Source: Effrenium voratum
Lineage: Eukaryota > Sar > Dinophyceae > Suessiales > Symbiodiniaceae
Length of the DNA stretch: 64,000 nucleotides
Direction of reading: 5' to 3'
Assembly: GCA_963377175.1 (NCBI GenBank)
Contig: CAUJNA010001891.1
Span: 467,779-531,778 of the forward strand
Each line of letters begins with the position of its first letter. The stretch's first letter is position 1. The position numbers were made by a program, and so were the translations under genes. The notes below the pieces were generated by a model. That model saw nothing but the letters and a program-made list of their open reading frames with translations, did no database searches and was not told the DNA's origin. Of this stretch, positions 33,201 through 43,231 are shown piece after piece.

Positions 33201-34420
33201 TGTGTCTTTCCCGCAAATTCTATTTGTCAAGGAGTTTACAGCTGGACTGAAGGCATTGAAGGCTTGGCGTTTAGTTACTCAAGATTCACGTGGTATTTAA
33301 GTACTCAAGATTCACGTGACGGTTTCAGGTTGTACTAACGGAGTCCACAACGGTCATGAATTTTGACCGCCGCTTGTGTGACATCCGACATGCTAGCAAC
33401 TTGGTGGTTGTGCTCCGCACGAGATATCCGCCTGTAACGGGGTGGCTCACTTCTTCCCTTCGTTCTTTCCTTCGTTCTTTCCGAGCTTGATGAAACATAT
33501 CAATCACATGATGTGGTCAAACGTTTCGGTTGCTTGTTTTGTTGCTTTCTTGTTATTGTGTTGTTCAGCTGGTCTGTCAGCTCGCCTTTACATTCATGAA
33601 AATGGAGGAGACTCCTTGTGAACACCACAATGTTAACCTAGGATTAATAAACCCCTGGTTGATTAATAGGGGGGTGCCCAATTCCTTTTAGGGATTCAGA
33701 CCACTTTTGGAGGTTTGACCCCCCTAATAATGGGACGGGTTCTACTTAGATCCTGGGCCAACATTAGTCTTTCCAAACTCTCTGCGTTCAATGCGGAAGG
33801 TACCAACCTAGGGAGGTGGATTCTCTTTAAGCGACGGTGAGAAGGGTCCCACACGTCACACGTCACACATGTTGGAATGCCTGCACTTGTCAGCTGAGGT
33901 TCCCGGACGGTGAGCTGGGCTGATGGGTAGACGTTTTCCATGGAAGTGGACCATTACAAGGGTTGGAAGCCTTACCTTTGGGCCACACTTTTCGTGGTGA
34001 TTGAGGTTGTGGGATTTGAACCCCTGGTTTCTCTTGAATCCCAATAAGAAGCGGCCGCCAACCTTCAAACCAACCCACACTAGCACTGGGGGGGAAGCTG
34101 ATTTGGGGTGTTGGGACATCCAATGGCCCGACGCAGCCCGGAACGCGGGTTTTTCAGGGTCGCGTCAGATGCGCTGCAAGGCGACAAAATCGAGCGCAGG
34201 GTAAGGCAAGGGTTCATATCAGGGCTGGGCAAAATTGGGTGGAATCCCTGGAACCTTCAAACCAGACCTTGGCACCCCTTCAAGGGGTGCTTGGCCGATC
34301 CCTGGTTCACATGGAGGTAGAATAATTCCGTGGAAACCCTCTCAAAACCCTTTGTCACAATGCGAAAAGGTCAACCCGGTGCAAATGCACAAATGACACA
34401 CTTGGCAGATTCAACAGGGA
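30300..34420. other. No firmly supported gene
   Basis: Contains an M1-like piece at 31212-31300 (CTTGCTGGTCAGCAGGG), a short GT tract at 31606-31622, a GA tract at 32577-32600 and two unit-like sequences with GGGATTyGAACCCCTGG at 32410 and 34012. Exons completing the methyltransferase gene may lie here but could not be recognised. Confidence 0.4.
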
Positions 34421-34422
34421 CT

Positions 34423-34968
34423 TGCAGGGGTTTACAAATCTGGGGACTACCTTCTTTCCAACCGTAGTACGAACTCAAAGAAGGGTTTTAGAGGGGTGCA
34501 GTCCCGCTTGGGAAGGTCTACTGTGGATGGGCAAAATTCTGCACCAATTGGGATGCAAGAAACTCTAACCAGGTCCCCCAGTAGTGCCCTTTACCCTTTT
34601 TTGGGGGAGGGTTCCCCTACTAAAATAGACTACAGAAAAATAGGGTATCCTTGTTCTATCCTCTCTACTGGAGGACCTAGCCAGGGAGGACTTTTGAGCC
34701 ACAAGACTTTGCCACGAAATCACACCTAGCTAAGAAACTCTAGGGGGAATCACACCTAGCAACTGGTGGCAAGTGGATTTTGTCCATCCCCAGTATCCAC
34801 CTCCATTGGAACTGCCTGGATGGCGGGGACTCATCAAGTGGAGACTGTGGATGGGCGCGGGAAACCTTGCAATGTGTCGATTCCCCTTCAAGTACTGAAG
34901 CGTTATGGTTTCAACCATGGTTTCATTTCGTGTGACCTGGTTTTCACAATCCTCGTAGGGGGCCCCTA
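34423..34968 (+). repeat. Left arm of a 17 kb-spaced inverted duplication
   Basis: The segment from GACTTGCAGGGGTTTACAAA through GATGGGCAAAATTCTGCACC, then an M3 element, then a part ending in GGTTTTCACAATCCTCGTAG, occurs in reverse complement at 51525-51996 in the same internal order. About 60 bp (34683-34742) are missing from the other arm. Identity is high apart from small indels. It has no clear coding content. Confidence 0.8.
34570..34680. mobile_element. TIR element, family M3 (inside the inverted duplication)
   Basis: Begins AGGTCCCCCAGTAG and ends CTACTGGAGGACCTAG. The interior has GGAGGGTTCCCCTACTAAAA. Other copies: 51732-51841 (inverted), 59361-59468 and 61438-61554. Confidence 0.8.
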
Positions 34969-35261
34969 AAATGTTTGTTTTGCTCCTGGATCCCCTTTAG
35001 AGCAACCCACTGATAGATCCCCTTTCACTTGGATGTGCACGGTATGAAACCAGACTCATACCCTTTCACGTGGAACCTGACGTTCGGGACCCGGTCACCG
35101 GTGCCTTTCGAAGGAACATGGTCCAAACCGGGACCGATTCCCCGAACGTCAAGTTCCATGTTAATTGGTGGGAGGGTAACTCCCATTTAGTCCAGTGATG
35201 GGTTGTAACCTAAAAGGGTTGAGCATTCAAGGTGAACGTTCCTCTCGATTCCTTTGAGTCC

Positions 35262-35333
35262 ATAGGAGCCCCGCAGGGACCCCAACTAGGCCTTCAACCC
35301 CCAAAGGCCTCAAATGAGGTCCTGGGCTCCTAG
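35262..35333. mobile_element. TIR element, family M6 (reverse orientation)
   Basis: ATAGGAGCCCCGCAGGGACC at the left, TGAGGTCCTGGGCTCCTAG at the right: the reverse complement of 28311-28383. Confidence 0.7.
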
Positions 35334-35475
35334 GGAGTGGTGTGGGTCAGCCAAGTACCGCACTGCACGGCGGAAACTTTTCGCCAGCGCCAGGCTGAGA
35401 CCGGGGCCGAGCCATCGAACGCCCGTACCATCCTTAGATGAACACGGCAATAGACGTCGGCCTCCTGGTGGTTTT
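35334..35475 (+). CDS. Possible exon next to an M6 element (unrecognised)
   Basis: A GC-rich open + segment encodes EWCGSAKYRTARRKLFASAR then LRPGPSHRTPVPSLDEHG, basic and without repeats. It begins right after an M6 element whose end (CTAGGG) could hold a splice site, like the repeat next to exon 4 of the methyltransferase gene. No family was recognised and the exon limits are unknown. Confidence 0.2.
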
Positions 35476-36121
35476 GGATCCCTATTTGTGAGCACGCAAG
35501 TGGAAACTGATGTTTGGGGGGGTCCTGGAAGACTTTTTTTCCTTTAACATGGACCCTTTGGTGGGTTCCATGTTTGTGGACAGGAGGGTAAGTTGTATTT
35601 TTGAGGGTACCCTTTGCGTGGCTGGTTTGAAGGGAAACGGAAAGTAAACCAACCATTTTGAGGGTCCCCCTACCCAAATCACATAGCTTGTGGGGAGCTT
35701 TACCACGAAATTAAGTCAGAATCACAGGGCAAACTTTGACAATGTTTTAGCGGAGGGAATATTCGCAAGTGATTCGCCATAATTTCATGTGTTGCCCTCA
35801 AGGTTCAGAAACATGCAGGGTGCAGGGTCCAAAACTGAATCGATCGCCCCTTTCTTTTTCGGCAAGCTTCAACTAGGTTCCCTCCCCAGTTTGAGAAGTT
35901 TGTTGGTCCAGGTAGGGGCACCCTGCAAAGGGTGTCTATTGAGTTTCCTTTAAAACCACCCCAAGAAATTTGAGGGTACCCTCAAAAAAAGCTCAGTCCG
36001 CAAATGTGACAGGGCGTTCCTTGACCTTCGCGGTCATTTGGCTGTGAAAGTACCCCCTAAAGAAAAGGTTGCCCTGGTAAAATCGACGCATGAACAACAG
36101 CCTGCGGGTTTGACCCTCACT

Positions 36122-36237
36122 CTAGCGGTTGATTCCCCATTCTTTTCAACCATCGTTCTTTCCAAAACCGGTCGTTCTCCCTGGGTTTCCGGAGGTTTTC
36201 TAGAAAGAAGGATCCCTGGAAAGAATGGGGAAGGTCA
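36122..36237. mobile_element. TIR element, family M4 (copy 2)
   Basis: CCCCATTCTTTTCAACCATC at the left, GATCCCTGGAAAGAATGGGG at the right, with CTAGAAAGAAG just inside, as in 10995-11116. Confidence 0.75.
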
Positions 36238-36285
36238 CGCATTTGGGTTTCCTCGCCAACCCACTCGCCCCAAAACACATCGCCT

Positions 36286-36417
36286 GAGGTGCCCGCGCCA
36301 AGCGCGGGGCCTCGCCGGCATGGGGTGCCACTAGCAGCGCCCGCGACCGCGGTTTTGGTGGGCCTGGCGCGGCAGGCGCATCGCGCGACTTTCGAAATCG
36401 CCGCGAGCGATCCCTAG
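36286..36417 (+). CDS. Possible terminal exon, Ala/Pro-rich (unrecognised)
   Basis: A very GC-rich open segment encodes EVPAPSAGPRRHGVPLAAP then TAVLVGLARQAHRATFEIAA and stops at TAG 36415-36417, directly at the edge of an M6 element (36421). The composition is exon-like, but no partner exon or homology was found. Confidence 0.2.
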   Translation, partial: EVPAPSAGPRRHGVPLAAPATAVLVGLARQAHRATFEIAASDP

Positions 36418-36420
36418 GCC

Positions 36421-36483
36421 CTAGGAGTGCCTAAAAGAGGAGGGCCTTAAATGCCGCAAAGAATGAGGTCTTGGGCTCCTAGG
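36421..36483. mobile_element. TIR element, family M6 (shortened)
   Basis: CTAGGAGTGCCTAAAAG at the left, ATGAGGTCTTGGGCTCCTAG at the right; the interior is shorter than in 28311-28383. Confidence 0.6.
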
Positions 36484-37059
36484 GCAACTTTAAATGCGGG
36501 TATCCGCCCCTTTCAAGGGTGTGTGTGTGTGTGAGTGCGTGTGAGTGTGTTTGTGTCAGGGAAGGCAAGAGGGCAACAAAGCCATTTGGAGGCAAACCCG
36601 CAAAGGAAACGAGTTGTCATGACTTTGCCTAAGATCCATTCCAGAACCCCGGACCCTGACAACCCTTACCTCACCACACGTATTATGGGGGGTTGATCTA
36701 TATGGGATAAACATTGGGGGAAGCCACCAAAATGCTCATATTTCCCACTAAATGGGAAAGGCTACCCATGGTCATTTGGGGGGTGCCAGGACTACTGATC
36801 AACCCCCATATGAGCAACAATCAAAACCTGGGTAGATGAAGGTTAGCAAGGGACGATCCCAACCATAAATAGTTGCGGCCGCCTTCTTAATTCTTGAAGC
36901 ATGGTTCTGGGTAGACCATTCCAATACCGGGTTTTGATTATTGCTATATTTGACTCATGTGAGGGCTTGGCCCTTTTTGTGAGAGGCCTACCCGAATCCA
37001 ATCGGATGTTGCCCTTTGATCCGAGCCCAAGAGAAGTGTCCTCAAAAAATGACACACCC

Positions 37060-37313
37060 ATACATACATACATACATACATACATACATACATACATACA
37101 TACATACATACATACATACATACATACATACATACATACATACATACATACATACATACATACATACATACATACATACATACATACATACATACATACA
37201 TACATACATACATACATACATACATACATACATACATACATACATACATACATACATACATACATACATACATACATACATGCATGCATGCATGCATGCA
37301 TGCATACATACAT
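37060..37313. repeat. (TACA)n microsatellite with TGCA segment
   Basis: About 55 TACA units, then six TGCA units, then TACA again, ending at the left edge of the retroelement. The long Tyr/Ile/His/Thr and Met/Tyr/Val/Cys frames here are artefacts. Confidence 0.97.
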
Positions 37314-37434
37314 TTTGTTAATGTTGAAACGCATGTGGAAACATGAACTGTGTGTGGAATGCTTGACCATAATGGCATGTGCCATTTTGGCTCAAGCATT
37401 GCTCTGGGTTCCTGGAACCCAAGCTGATTGAAAA
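37314..37434 (+). repeat. Repeat A1, left end of the retroelement
   Basis: 121 bp, identical to A2 (39419-39539). Begins TTTGTTAATGTTG, contains the spliced-leader remnant at 37381-37396, then the hairpin GGGTTCCTGGAACCC, and ends 42 bp before the ATG of ORF1. Confidence 0.95.
37381..37396 (+). other. Dinoflagellate spliced-leader remnant (in A1)
   Basis: GCCATTTTGGCTCAAG equals the 3' 16 nt of the 22-nt dinoflagellate spliced leader added to mRNAs by trans-splicing. It is followed by CATTGC, not by the GT donor of a spliced-leader RNA gene, so it looks like the scar of a processed transcript that was copied back into DNA. Confidence 0.75.
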
Positions 37435-37476
37435 ACTTTGATCTTTTGCATTTTCGAACTTAACCCCGACCAAGCA

Positions 37477-38667
37477 ATGGCTTCCTCGGCAACCTCGGCA
37501 ACTTCCTTTGAGTTGATTGAGGACCAGACACTCACCGTGGAGGAGGTTGAAATGGCCAGCCAGGAGGCCCAGGACATTCGCACACGGGAGGCGGCAGTGG
37601 CGGCCGGCTTGGTTTTGGACGAGCCCGAGGCCCCCCCGTCAGCTTCGGCGACCGATGTGATGAATGACCTCTCCAGTGCACTGGAGCGTCTCCAAGTGGC
37701 ATTTGCCACACCGACTCCCGGCTTGGGTGCCCCTGGCCCCGCCGAGGAGGGCGACAGGGACATGGGGGATGCGGACGGCACGGAGCGGGCCACACCACCG
37801 GAGGAGGCGCAGACGCCACCCACGAAGAGACTGAAGGGCTTTGTGGCGGCTTCTCAGAAGGCTACGTCTCAGGCCAACAAACCTGTCACCTTGGTGCCGG
37901 TGGACGGAAAACCTGGGTACTTCAAGCTGGTGGACCTCCCGGACTTGTTTCCAGTCCTTCCAGCGTCGGCGGCCACCTTGCTGAGAGACATCACGGTGGA
38001 GGAGGCGGTCTCCCTGTTTTACAAGTTTGTTGGGAAGAACCTCACGGAGGACCTGGTGATCCGCATCTTGGAGGCGTACGTCCCGATGAAGATCCAGCTC
38101 CGCCAGGAGGAGGTCTGGGCTTCGCAGTTCCAGAGGAACAAGGCGTGTATCGGCACCCAGCGCATGTACAGGCTCGACGCAGGTCATTCCGACTACAAGT
38201 TCATGTGCAAGGCATGCGGAACGGGGTGGCCAGAGGCAGCCAAGCAGTGCTGGGTCTGCCCCGGCAAGGAGTCCGCCCCCTTCCAGGCACCCTCGGCCAC
38301 CTATGAGGCGGACGGCATCACCTACAACCTGCTCATCTTGGAGGGCAAGCAATCTGGATCCAGCAGCGGGAATGGGGAAGCCTGGGTGCCGTTGGCCCCG
38401 GTGGTACCCTGGCACAGGCCGACCGCAACTTGGTGGACGGCACGGTCTTGGGGAGAGCCCCTCCAAAAACGGACTCGGCTGATGAGATCACATGGCAGAT
38501 GCGTGGACATCCGGCAGGAGATCCTGTCCATGGAGGATGACAAGGCGATGAAGGTCCGGGAAAGCCAGGAGATCCGGGTCAAAGTGCAGCGGTCCCTGAA
38601 AGAGGCGCTTCGAGCTCTACCATCCCCAGGTGGACCAGGCGATCAGGAAGAAGGAGGAGCTGCATAA
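37477..38667 (+). CDS. Retroelement ORF1, gag-like protein with C-x2-C-x10-C-x2-C zinc finger
   Basis: The ATG at 37477 (context AGCAATGGC) is the first in frame after A1 and opens 396 codons. The N-terminus is acidic and Ala/Thr-rich (MASSATSATSFELIEDQ). A central globular-looking part (residues about 150-240) precedes CKACGTGWPEAAKQCWVC, where Cys244, 247, 258 and 261 form a finger of the RanBP2/zinc-ribbon spacing. The C-terminal part is charged and helical. The stop at 38667 is probably due to a frameshift near 38606, because the helical coding continues in other frames to about 39000. Nucleic-acid binding, as for a gag protein, is inferred from position and the finger. No known gag family was recognised. 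Confidence 0.6.
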   Translation: MASSATSATSFELIEDQTLTVEEVEMASQEAQDIRTREAAVAAGLVLDEPEAPPSASATDVMNDLSSALERLQVAFATPTPGLGAPGPAEEGDRDMGDADGTERATPPEEAQTPPTKRLKGFVAASQKATSQANKPVTLVPVDGKPGYFKLVDLPDLFPVLPASAATLLRDITVEEAVSLFYKFVGKNLTEDLVIRILEAYVPMKIQLRQEEVWASQFQRNKACIGTQRMYRLDAGHSDYKFMCKACGTGWPEAAKQCWVCPGKESAPFQAPSATYEADGITYNLLILEGKQSGSSSGNGEAWVPLAPVVPWHRPTATWWTARSWGEPLQKRTRLMRSHGRCVDIRQEILSMEDDKAMKVRESQEIRVKVQRSLKEALRALPSPGGPGDQEEGGAA

Positions 38668-39000
38668 GGCCTTGCAGGAGCAGCGGGAGCCGACCCCGGA
38701 GGAGGCCTTGGCCAGGCGGCTGCACAAGGAGTTGGTCACTGAGGAGATGCTGGACAACGAGATGGCGATCCTGGCGCCCTTCCAGGAGGGCATGCAGGCC
38801 CTGCCGTCAGATGAGGTGGCCAACGAGGGAAGGTCAACCTGGAGCGTTTCAAGGCCAAGCTGAGAGACCAGTACTTGGAGGGGAAGGGCGTTGACGCCAG
38901 CCAGGCATTGGCTGAGGCGATGGGCTCCATTCAGGAGGCCCAGGCGGCAAACAAGCGAATCCAGGACACCAACCAGGCAGGGAGGCACTCTCAAGCCCTT
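38606..39000 (+). pseudogene. Frameshifted continuation of retroelement ORF1 (coiled coil)
   Basis: After a shift near 38606 the next frame reads Gln/Lys/Glu-rich helix (DQAIRKKEELHKALQEQREP), and after a second shift near 38830 a third frame continues in the same style (LRDQYLEGKGVDASQALAEA). Heptad-like spacing suggests a coiled coil, as in many gag proteins. Two single-base indels separate it from ORF1. Confidence 0.5.
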
Positions 39001-39239
39001 GGAAGTGTCGGGGTGGCCGGATGAGGGCCTATTCTGCCCCCTGGAGCTGGAGGACCCCACAACATCCCCCTGGTGGGGGACATCAAGGAGAAGTATGTCC
39101 CCTCCTACCTTTCAAAGCCTAGGTGCCCCCGGCCCTGGCGACCTGAGGGGGAGGCCAAGGACAGGGCTCTGGCCAGGGCCCTCAGCACAGACTGGCATCC
39201 TTCGGAAATGGCGGGTGTGCCAGACTGTCCTTCGGAAAT

Positions 39240-39418
39240 GGCGCTATCAGTCTGCACACCCGTTCTTCAGTTTTTGAGAGTTTGTGGTGGGTGGCCCATG
39301 GGGCCCACCCAGCCGTAGACATCTGACAGGGGAAGATGAGTCCCTGGCACCAACACATTGCTTGGATAAAAGAGTTATCGCTTGCTTGTGTGGTGCCGTT
39401 TGGTTAGCTTACATACAC
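39240..39418 (+). repeat. Repeat B1
   Basis: 179 bp, identical to B2 (44501-44679). Begins GGCGCTATCAGTCTGCAC, contains the near-perfect hairpin TGGGTGGCCC-ATG-GGGCCCACCCA (39288-39311) and ends GGTTAGCTTACATACAC, directly joined to A2. Confidence 0.95.
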
Positions 39419-39539
39419 TTTGTTAATGTTGAAACGCATGTGGAAACATGAACTGTGTGTGGAATGCTTGACCATAATGGCATGTGCCATTTTGGCTCAA
39501 GCATTGCTCTGGGTTCCTGGAACCCAAGCTGATTGAAAA
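39419..39539 (+). repeat. Repeat A2, internal copy joined to B1
   Basis: 121 bp identical to A1. The spliced-leader remnant is at 39486-39501. It is followed by (CCCA)n, then ACCAAGGTAAGAGG, which looks like a strong splice donor, and then the ATG of ORF2 at 39569. Confidence 0.95.
39486..39501 (+). other. Dinoflagellate spliced-leader remnant (in A2)
   Basis: Second copy of GCCATTTTGGCTCAAG, at the same position within A as in A1. Confidence 0.75.
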
Positions 39540-39568
39540 CCCACCCACCCACACCAAGGTAAGAGGTC

Positions 39569-40729
39569 ATGGCTGCGGCGCCCGCCAAACCACCGGAGGA
39601 GGTCCCAGCCGCGATCAAGGAAGACGTGGCGAAGTTGCAGAAGCCACTGTTTGGTGGGCAAGGAAATCCCCTGGGTCATCCAAGCGGCACTGGGCGCATC
39701 GGGCTACGTCACGGTGGAACACCCCGGCTGCGGCCAGGGAAAATGGTCCCCCGGGACCTGGGATTCCAGGATGGAGAGAATGGATTCAACGCCCAGACCT
39801 CGGCCTTCACGGCAATGCGCCTCCTTCAGGCAGTACGGGTGGCAGCAAACTTGGTCAGGGGGGGCAACCAGGGTGACCACCCGGCGGGCCATGCGGGCCC
39901 GATAAAGGCTCCCTTAGAAGTCCTGTGTGACAGGCGCCAGTTGGAAGATGCTTACGTGGCCACGCATGGGGCCCCGAAGCCGAGGTTGGAATTCCAGGGT
40001 AGTGATGGCTACCTCAAGAAGCAATGGCGCATGATTGCCAAGGGCGAATTGGGCTACATCCCGGCAAAACACATCGTGAGCGCGCTCCCGGAAGAAGGGG
40101 AACGCCCTTCATCCACCCACAAGAAGATCACGGTGGACGGCTGGGACAGGGAGGATGAAGAAGAGGTGAGGAGCCACCCTACATCTCGGCGCCAGCTGGA
40201 ACGGTTGCACCTAACCTTCAGGACGACGCTCCTGATGTGCACGGCAGCACTGCCGCAATTTGGCAACCTGAGGGTCACCAAGGAGGAGTTGGATGACTGG
40301 TATGCCTGGTTCTATGGGGAGGACATAGCCGGCAGGAAACCTCCCCCGAGCGACACCACCTTGCTGTTTGCAGAGCGCAATGCATGGCGCAAGATTCACG
40401 AGATGGTGCACCAGGGCACCACTCTCTCCGAAGCCCTCAAGAACATCAGGGGCGACTTCCTCTTCTGGCAACGGGAGGTCTATGAGCACCTCAACAGGGC
40501 GCCGACGAAGGGGAAGAGCAAGAGCAAGGCACCCAAGGAGAAGCCCAAGAAGGGGGGAAAAGGATCTTGGTCCTCGGGGCCTACCCATTCCAAGCCGAAG
40601 GGCAAGGGCGGCAAAGGGAAATCCCAAAGGGGTGGCGTACTGCAGGGATCATCACCTCCACAACAAATGCCCTGGATCATGCGGTCGATCCCACAACTGC
40701 CCGGTCAGGAAGGATGGGTGGGTGTGTGA
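39569..40729 (+). CDS. Retroelement ORF2, gag-like protein, Lys/Gly-rich tail
   Basis: The ATG at 39569 starts 386 codons. The N-terminus (MAAAPAKPPEEVPAAIKEDV) seems real. Around 39650-39780 another frame reads more naturally (KEIPWVIQAALGASGYVTVE), so two compensating indels are likely. The middle is a globular, Trp-containing domain (LDDWYAWFYGEDIAGRKPPP; NIRGDFLFWQREVYEHLNRA) and the tail is basic (KGKSKSKAPKEKPKKGGKG). Just after the tail a shifted frame encodes a Cys/His cluster. The protein therefore has the order expected of a nucleocapsid-type gag protein. No named family was recognised. Confidence 0.55.
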   Translation: MAAAPAKPPEEVPAAIKEDVAKLQKPLFGGQGNPLGHPSGTGRIGLRHGGTPRLRPGKMVPRDLGFQDGENGFNAQTSAFTAMRLLQAVRVAANLVRGGNQGDHPAGHAGPIKAPLEVLCDRRQLEDAYVATHGAPKPRLEFQGSDGYLKKQWRMIAKGELGYIPAKHIVSALPEEGERPSSTHKKITVDGWDREDEEEVRSHPTSRRQLERLHLTFRTTLLMCTAALPQFGNLRVTKEELDDWYAWFYGEDIAGRKPPPSDTTLLFAERNAWRKIHEMVHQGTTLSEALKNIRGDFLFWQREVYEHLNRAPTKGKSKSKAPKEKPKKGGKGSWSSGPTHSKPKGKGGKGKSQRGGVLQGSSPPQQMPWIMRSIPQLPGQEGWVGV

Positions 40730-40782
40730 TGCCTTCGCAGCAAAGCATGTGCCACAGGCATGCCCACACCTCCCCAAGTGAC
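40622..40782 (+). pseudogene. Frameshifted Cys/His zinc-knuckle segment of ORF2
   Basis: In the +1 frame the DNA reads YCRDHHLHNKCPGSCGRSHN then CPVRKDGWVC, with Cys and His spaced like a CCCH or zinc-knuckle module, ending at a TGA at 40780-40782. It directly follows the basic tail of ORF2, so one indel near 40620 is inferred. Confidence 0.5.
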
Positions 40783-41256
40783 AGGAGGCCACTCAGGGTG
40801 CCATGGGCCCCGTGGCTGCCTGGTCTGCAAAGGGATCACAGGCCACCAGTGCGAGAGCGCACACAGCGGGGGAGAGCCAATCCCACCAGAGGCAGACAGA
40901 GTTGGGGAGGCCAGGACGGCCGCAGGTGGGAGGGGACCTTTATAGGGTGCCACCGGCCCCGGAAGCCCCTTTAGCGAAGAAAGGGAGTGGATCCAGCCAG
41001 GGCACTCCAGAAGGGCGGAAGCACCCTTTTCCCCCGCACCCACCGAGGCAGTGGGAAGAACCCCCAGAAAGACCCAGAGGTGGGGATCCGCCCAGCAAGG
41101 GGCGTTCCAAGGGCGGGCAGAACCGTCAGGGCAAGCAGCAAGCCCAGGGCCAGACGACCAGTGGGTCGGACAAAGGACACACGGAAACCCCAGGGGGGAC
41201 AAGCCCCACCTTCCCCTGGATGCAAGACACCCCGGAAAGACTGAGGTCCAGACTAA

Positions 41257-42010
41257 GGTGGACGCCACGACCGGTGCCGGAGTCGTCGAAGCCGACCCTC
41301 ATCCTGCTGTACGCTGGGAAGGACGACGCGGGGGCCCTGGATGCCTACCTCCATGCCTACAACCCGGCCTTCTCGGAGTACATTTGGGCAGTGGATAGGC
41401 GAAAGGGTGGCGATCTTGGACATGACATGCTGGGAGACGAGCCATACTCTACAATGTGCTCCATGGCCATGGCGGGCAAGGTCGCCTTTGTGGGGGGCGG
41501 GAACGTGGAGCATTCTCAGATGGTTCCCCAAACCGGGAGGCCCGCCGCCGGTGAGGGGCAGGGCGGAGCAGACCCTGTGAGGACCTGGAGCCCCGGGTAA
41601 GGGAGGACACGGACAACGACAGCGTGCTCATGCTCCGACAGATGTACCTGACCTCGCTGGCCTACCAAGGACTAGGTCAACGAACGGTCCCGCAGGTGGG
41701 CTCCTCCTTCCTGGAGCACCCGATGGACCTAATGGAGTGCAGCAAGAAAGAGCCCGAGCGCAGCGAGGTGCTCATCGATCTGGGTCACACGGGCCTATAT
41801 TCAATGGGCGAACGCACTCCACCACTCCCTCATCAAGTTTGACGAGTGCCGCCTGGGCCAGGTGGTAGTGAAGTCCACGACATTGTCAACGGACCTTCCC
41901 CTTCACCATTGGCATGATCTGCGATGCAACCACGGAGCTCACCCCAGGGGGGAAAAGCTCAACTCCAGTGACCTCAGCCGGTACCCAGAGCAGATGATGC
42001 AGGGTCTCGC
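41257..42010 (+). pseudogene. Methyltransferase-like domain of the retroelement (frameshifted)
   Basis: Segments in shifting frames read PTLILLYAGKDDAGALDAYL, YIWAVDRRKGGDLGHDMLGD, a TWSILRWFPKPGGPPPVRGR block, SFLEHPMDLMECS, and then FDECRLGQVVVKSTTLSTDL with a downstream NHGAHP. The order is: YAG loop; acidic residue; G-rich, T-W-S, P-x-R-x-R; EHP; and F-D-x-C-x-x-G-x-x-x-x-K-T-T. This resembles the order of motifs I, II, IV, VI and VIII of cytosine-C5 DNA methyltransferases, which dinoflagellate retroelements are known to have acquired. The catalytic Pro-Cys is not visible in this copy, so activity is doubtful. The identification is an inference from motif order. Confidence 0.4.
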
Positions 42011-42313
42011 AGCGGCCATCCTCTGCAGAGCGGGACCCGTCCTGGAGGCGCTGAGGCCGGGGGGCACGGTGCCCCAAGTGAACCCAACGACCCCCCCGAG
42101 GCGGCAGAGGGAACCATCTCCCCACACGCCGGGGGACAACAAGCGTCAGTCCCTGAGGCTGAAGGCCGGCCAACAAGCGTTGGCGGGACTAACCTTGGGC
42201 TCACGTCCGGTCTCGGCCTCAGACAATCCTGAGGTCCGGACACCAACACAGCCGGCGGGGAGGTCGAACTACGGGGTGAAACTCTTCCCCTTCAGCCATG
42301 GGCACGCCATTGC

Positions 42314-43231
42314 ATGGAGATCTCGGATCGGCCCACCACCCTGCCGATCACGCACGACCCAACTCTCTCCGACAAGGTTATGTACCTCCAGATGGCCTTC
42401 AAGCAGCGCCCCCTCAGGGACGGGGGTGGGAAGCCCTCACTTGGACGGCTGGCCCCGTGGACTCAGCAGCGCTGGGGGCCAAGATCTGTGTCCTCACGTC
42501 GCCATGGGGGGAGAAACTCCAGAAATTGCTCTCGTTGGGGGACGGGTCACACCCCTTCTCGGAGGACCTGCTGGAAGATATGGCGCCAGGGGCCGACCAG
42601 CGGAAGGCCAACCCTCTTCCTGGACATCTTGCACAGCCTGGCGATGAACATTCAGGACCCCGACCACCAGTTCTCGGGATCTGGAACAAGGGGTCCCACT
42701 GGGGGTCACGGACCCACCCTAGTCTTGCCGGGCATCTGGCCATTCAAGAAGGAGCTAAAAGGGGAGGAGCCGGAGTTCCAGAACTCCCTCATCCCACGGG
42801 CCGGGGTAACTACCCCTCAGCGGATCACTTCAGTGAGCTCATCCGTAGCACATTCCTGGAGGAGGTCCATGGGCATGGTAGATGGCCCTCTCACCAAGGT
42901 AGAGGCAGCAGCGCGCTGTGGCTGCAATATGGAGGATCTTTGCCCAGGCCCCCTAGCGGGCATCGACGAAGGGGACAAGATCCGCACCATCTACGATGGC
43001 TCGGTGGGCGGGGCCAATGACACCATCAGGAGACGGCTCCGACGGTGCTGGATGGGGTACAAGCTCTTCATTGGCTACATGCGGCAGCTGAGGAGGGACC
43101 TCCCTCTCAGGGTGCCCCCGGCCCCGAGAGGGAGGTCGCTAAACCTCCACCCGAGGGCTGGCAATGGCCGGAGCCGGGCACCAGGTGGGTGCTGCTCAAG
43201 GCGGACGTCACCAAGGCCCACCGGAGAGTGA
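42314..43231 (+). pseudogene. Reverse transcriptase N-terminal half (fingers, frameshifted)
   Basis: The + frame starting at 42314 becomes convincing from about 42860: VDGPLTKVEAAARCGCNMED, then GDKIRTIYDGSVGGANDTIR. K-I-R-x-I-x-D-G-S...N is the fingers motif of the RT. Near 43030 the reading passes to another frame (MLDGVQALHWLH), which carries the motif A region TRWVLLKADVTKAHRRVKV with the first catalytic Asp. Confidence 0.6.

Noticed and set aside
37060..37313. CRISPR-like array
   Set aside because: There are no unique spacers between repeat units; it is a simple tetranucleotide array. No cas-like gene occurs in the window.
37381..37420. A spliced-leader RNA gene
   Set aside because: The leader 3' end is followed by CATTGC and not by a GT donor, the first nucleotides of the leader are missing, and no Sm-site-like intron follows.
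36901..37431. Long open frames (about 150-180 codons, both strands) of Tyr/Ile/His/Thr and Met/Tyr/Val/Cys repeats
   Set aside because: They are entirely translations of the TACA microsatellite, which is open in every frame that lacks a stop word.
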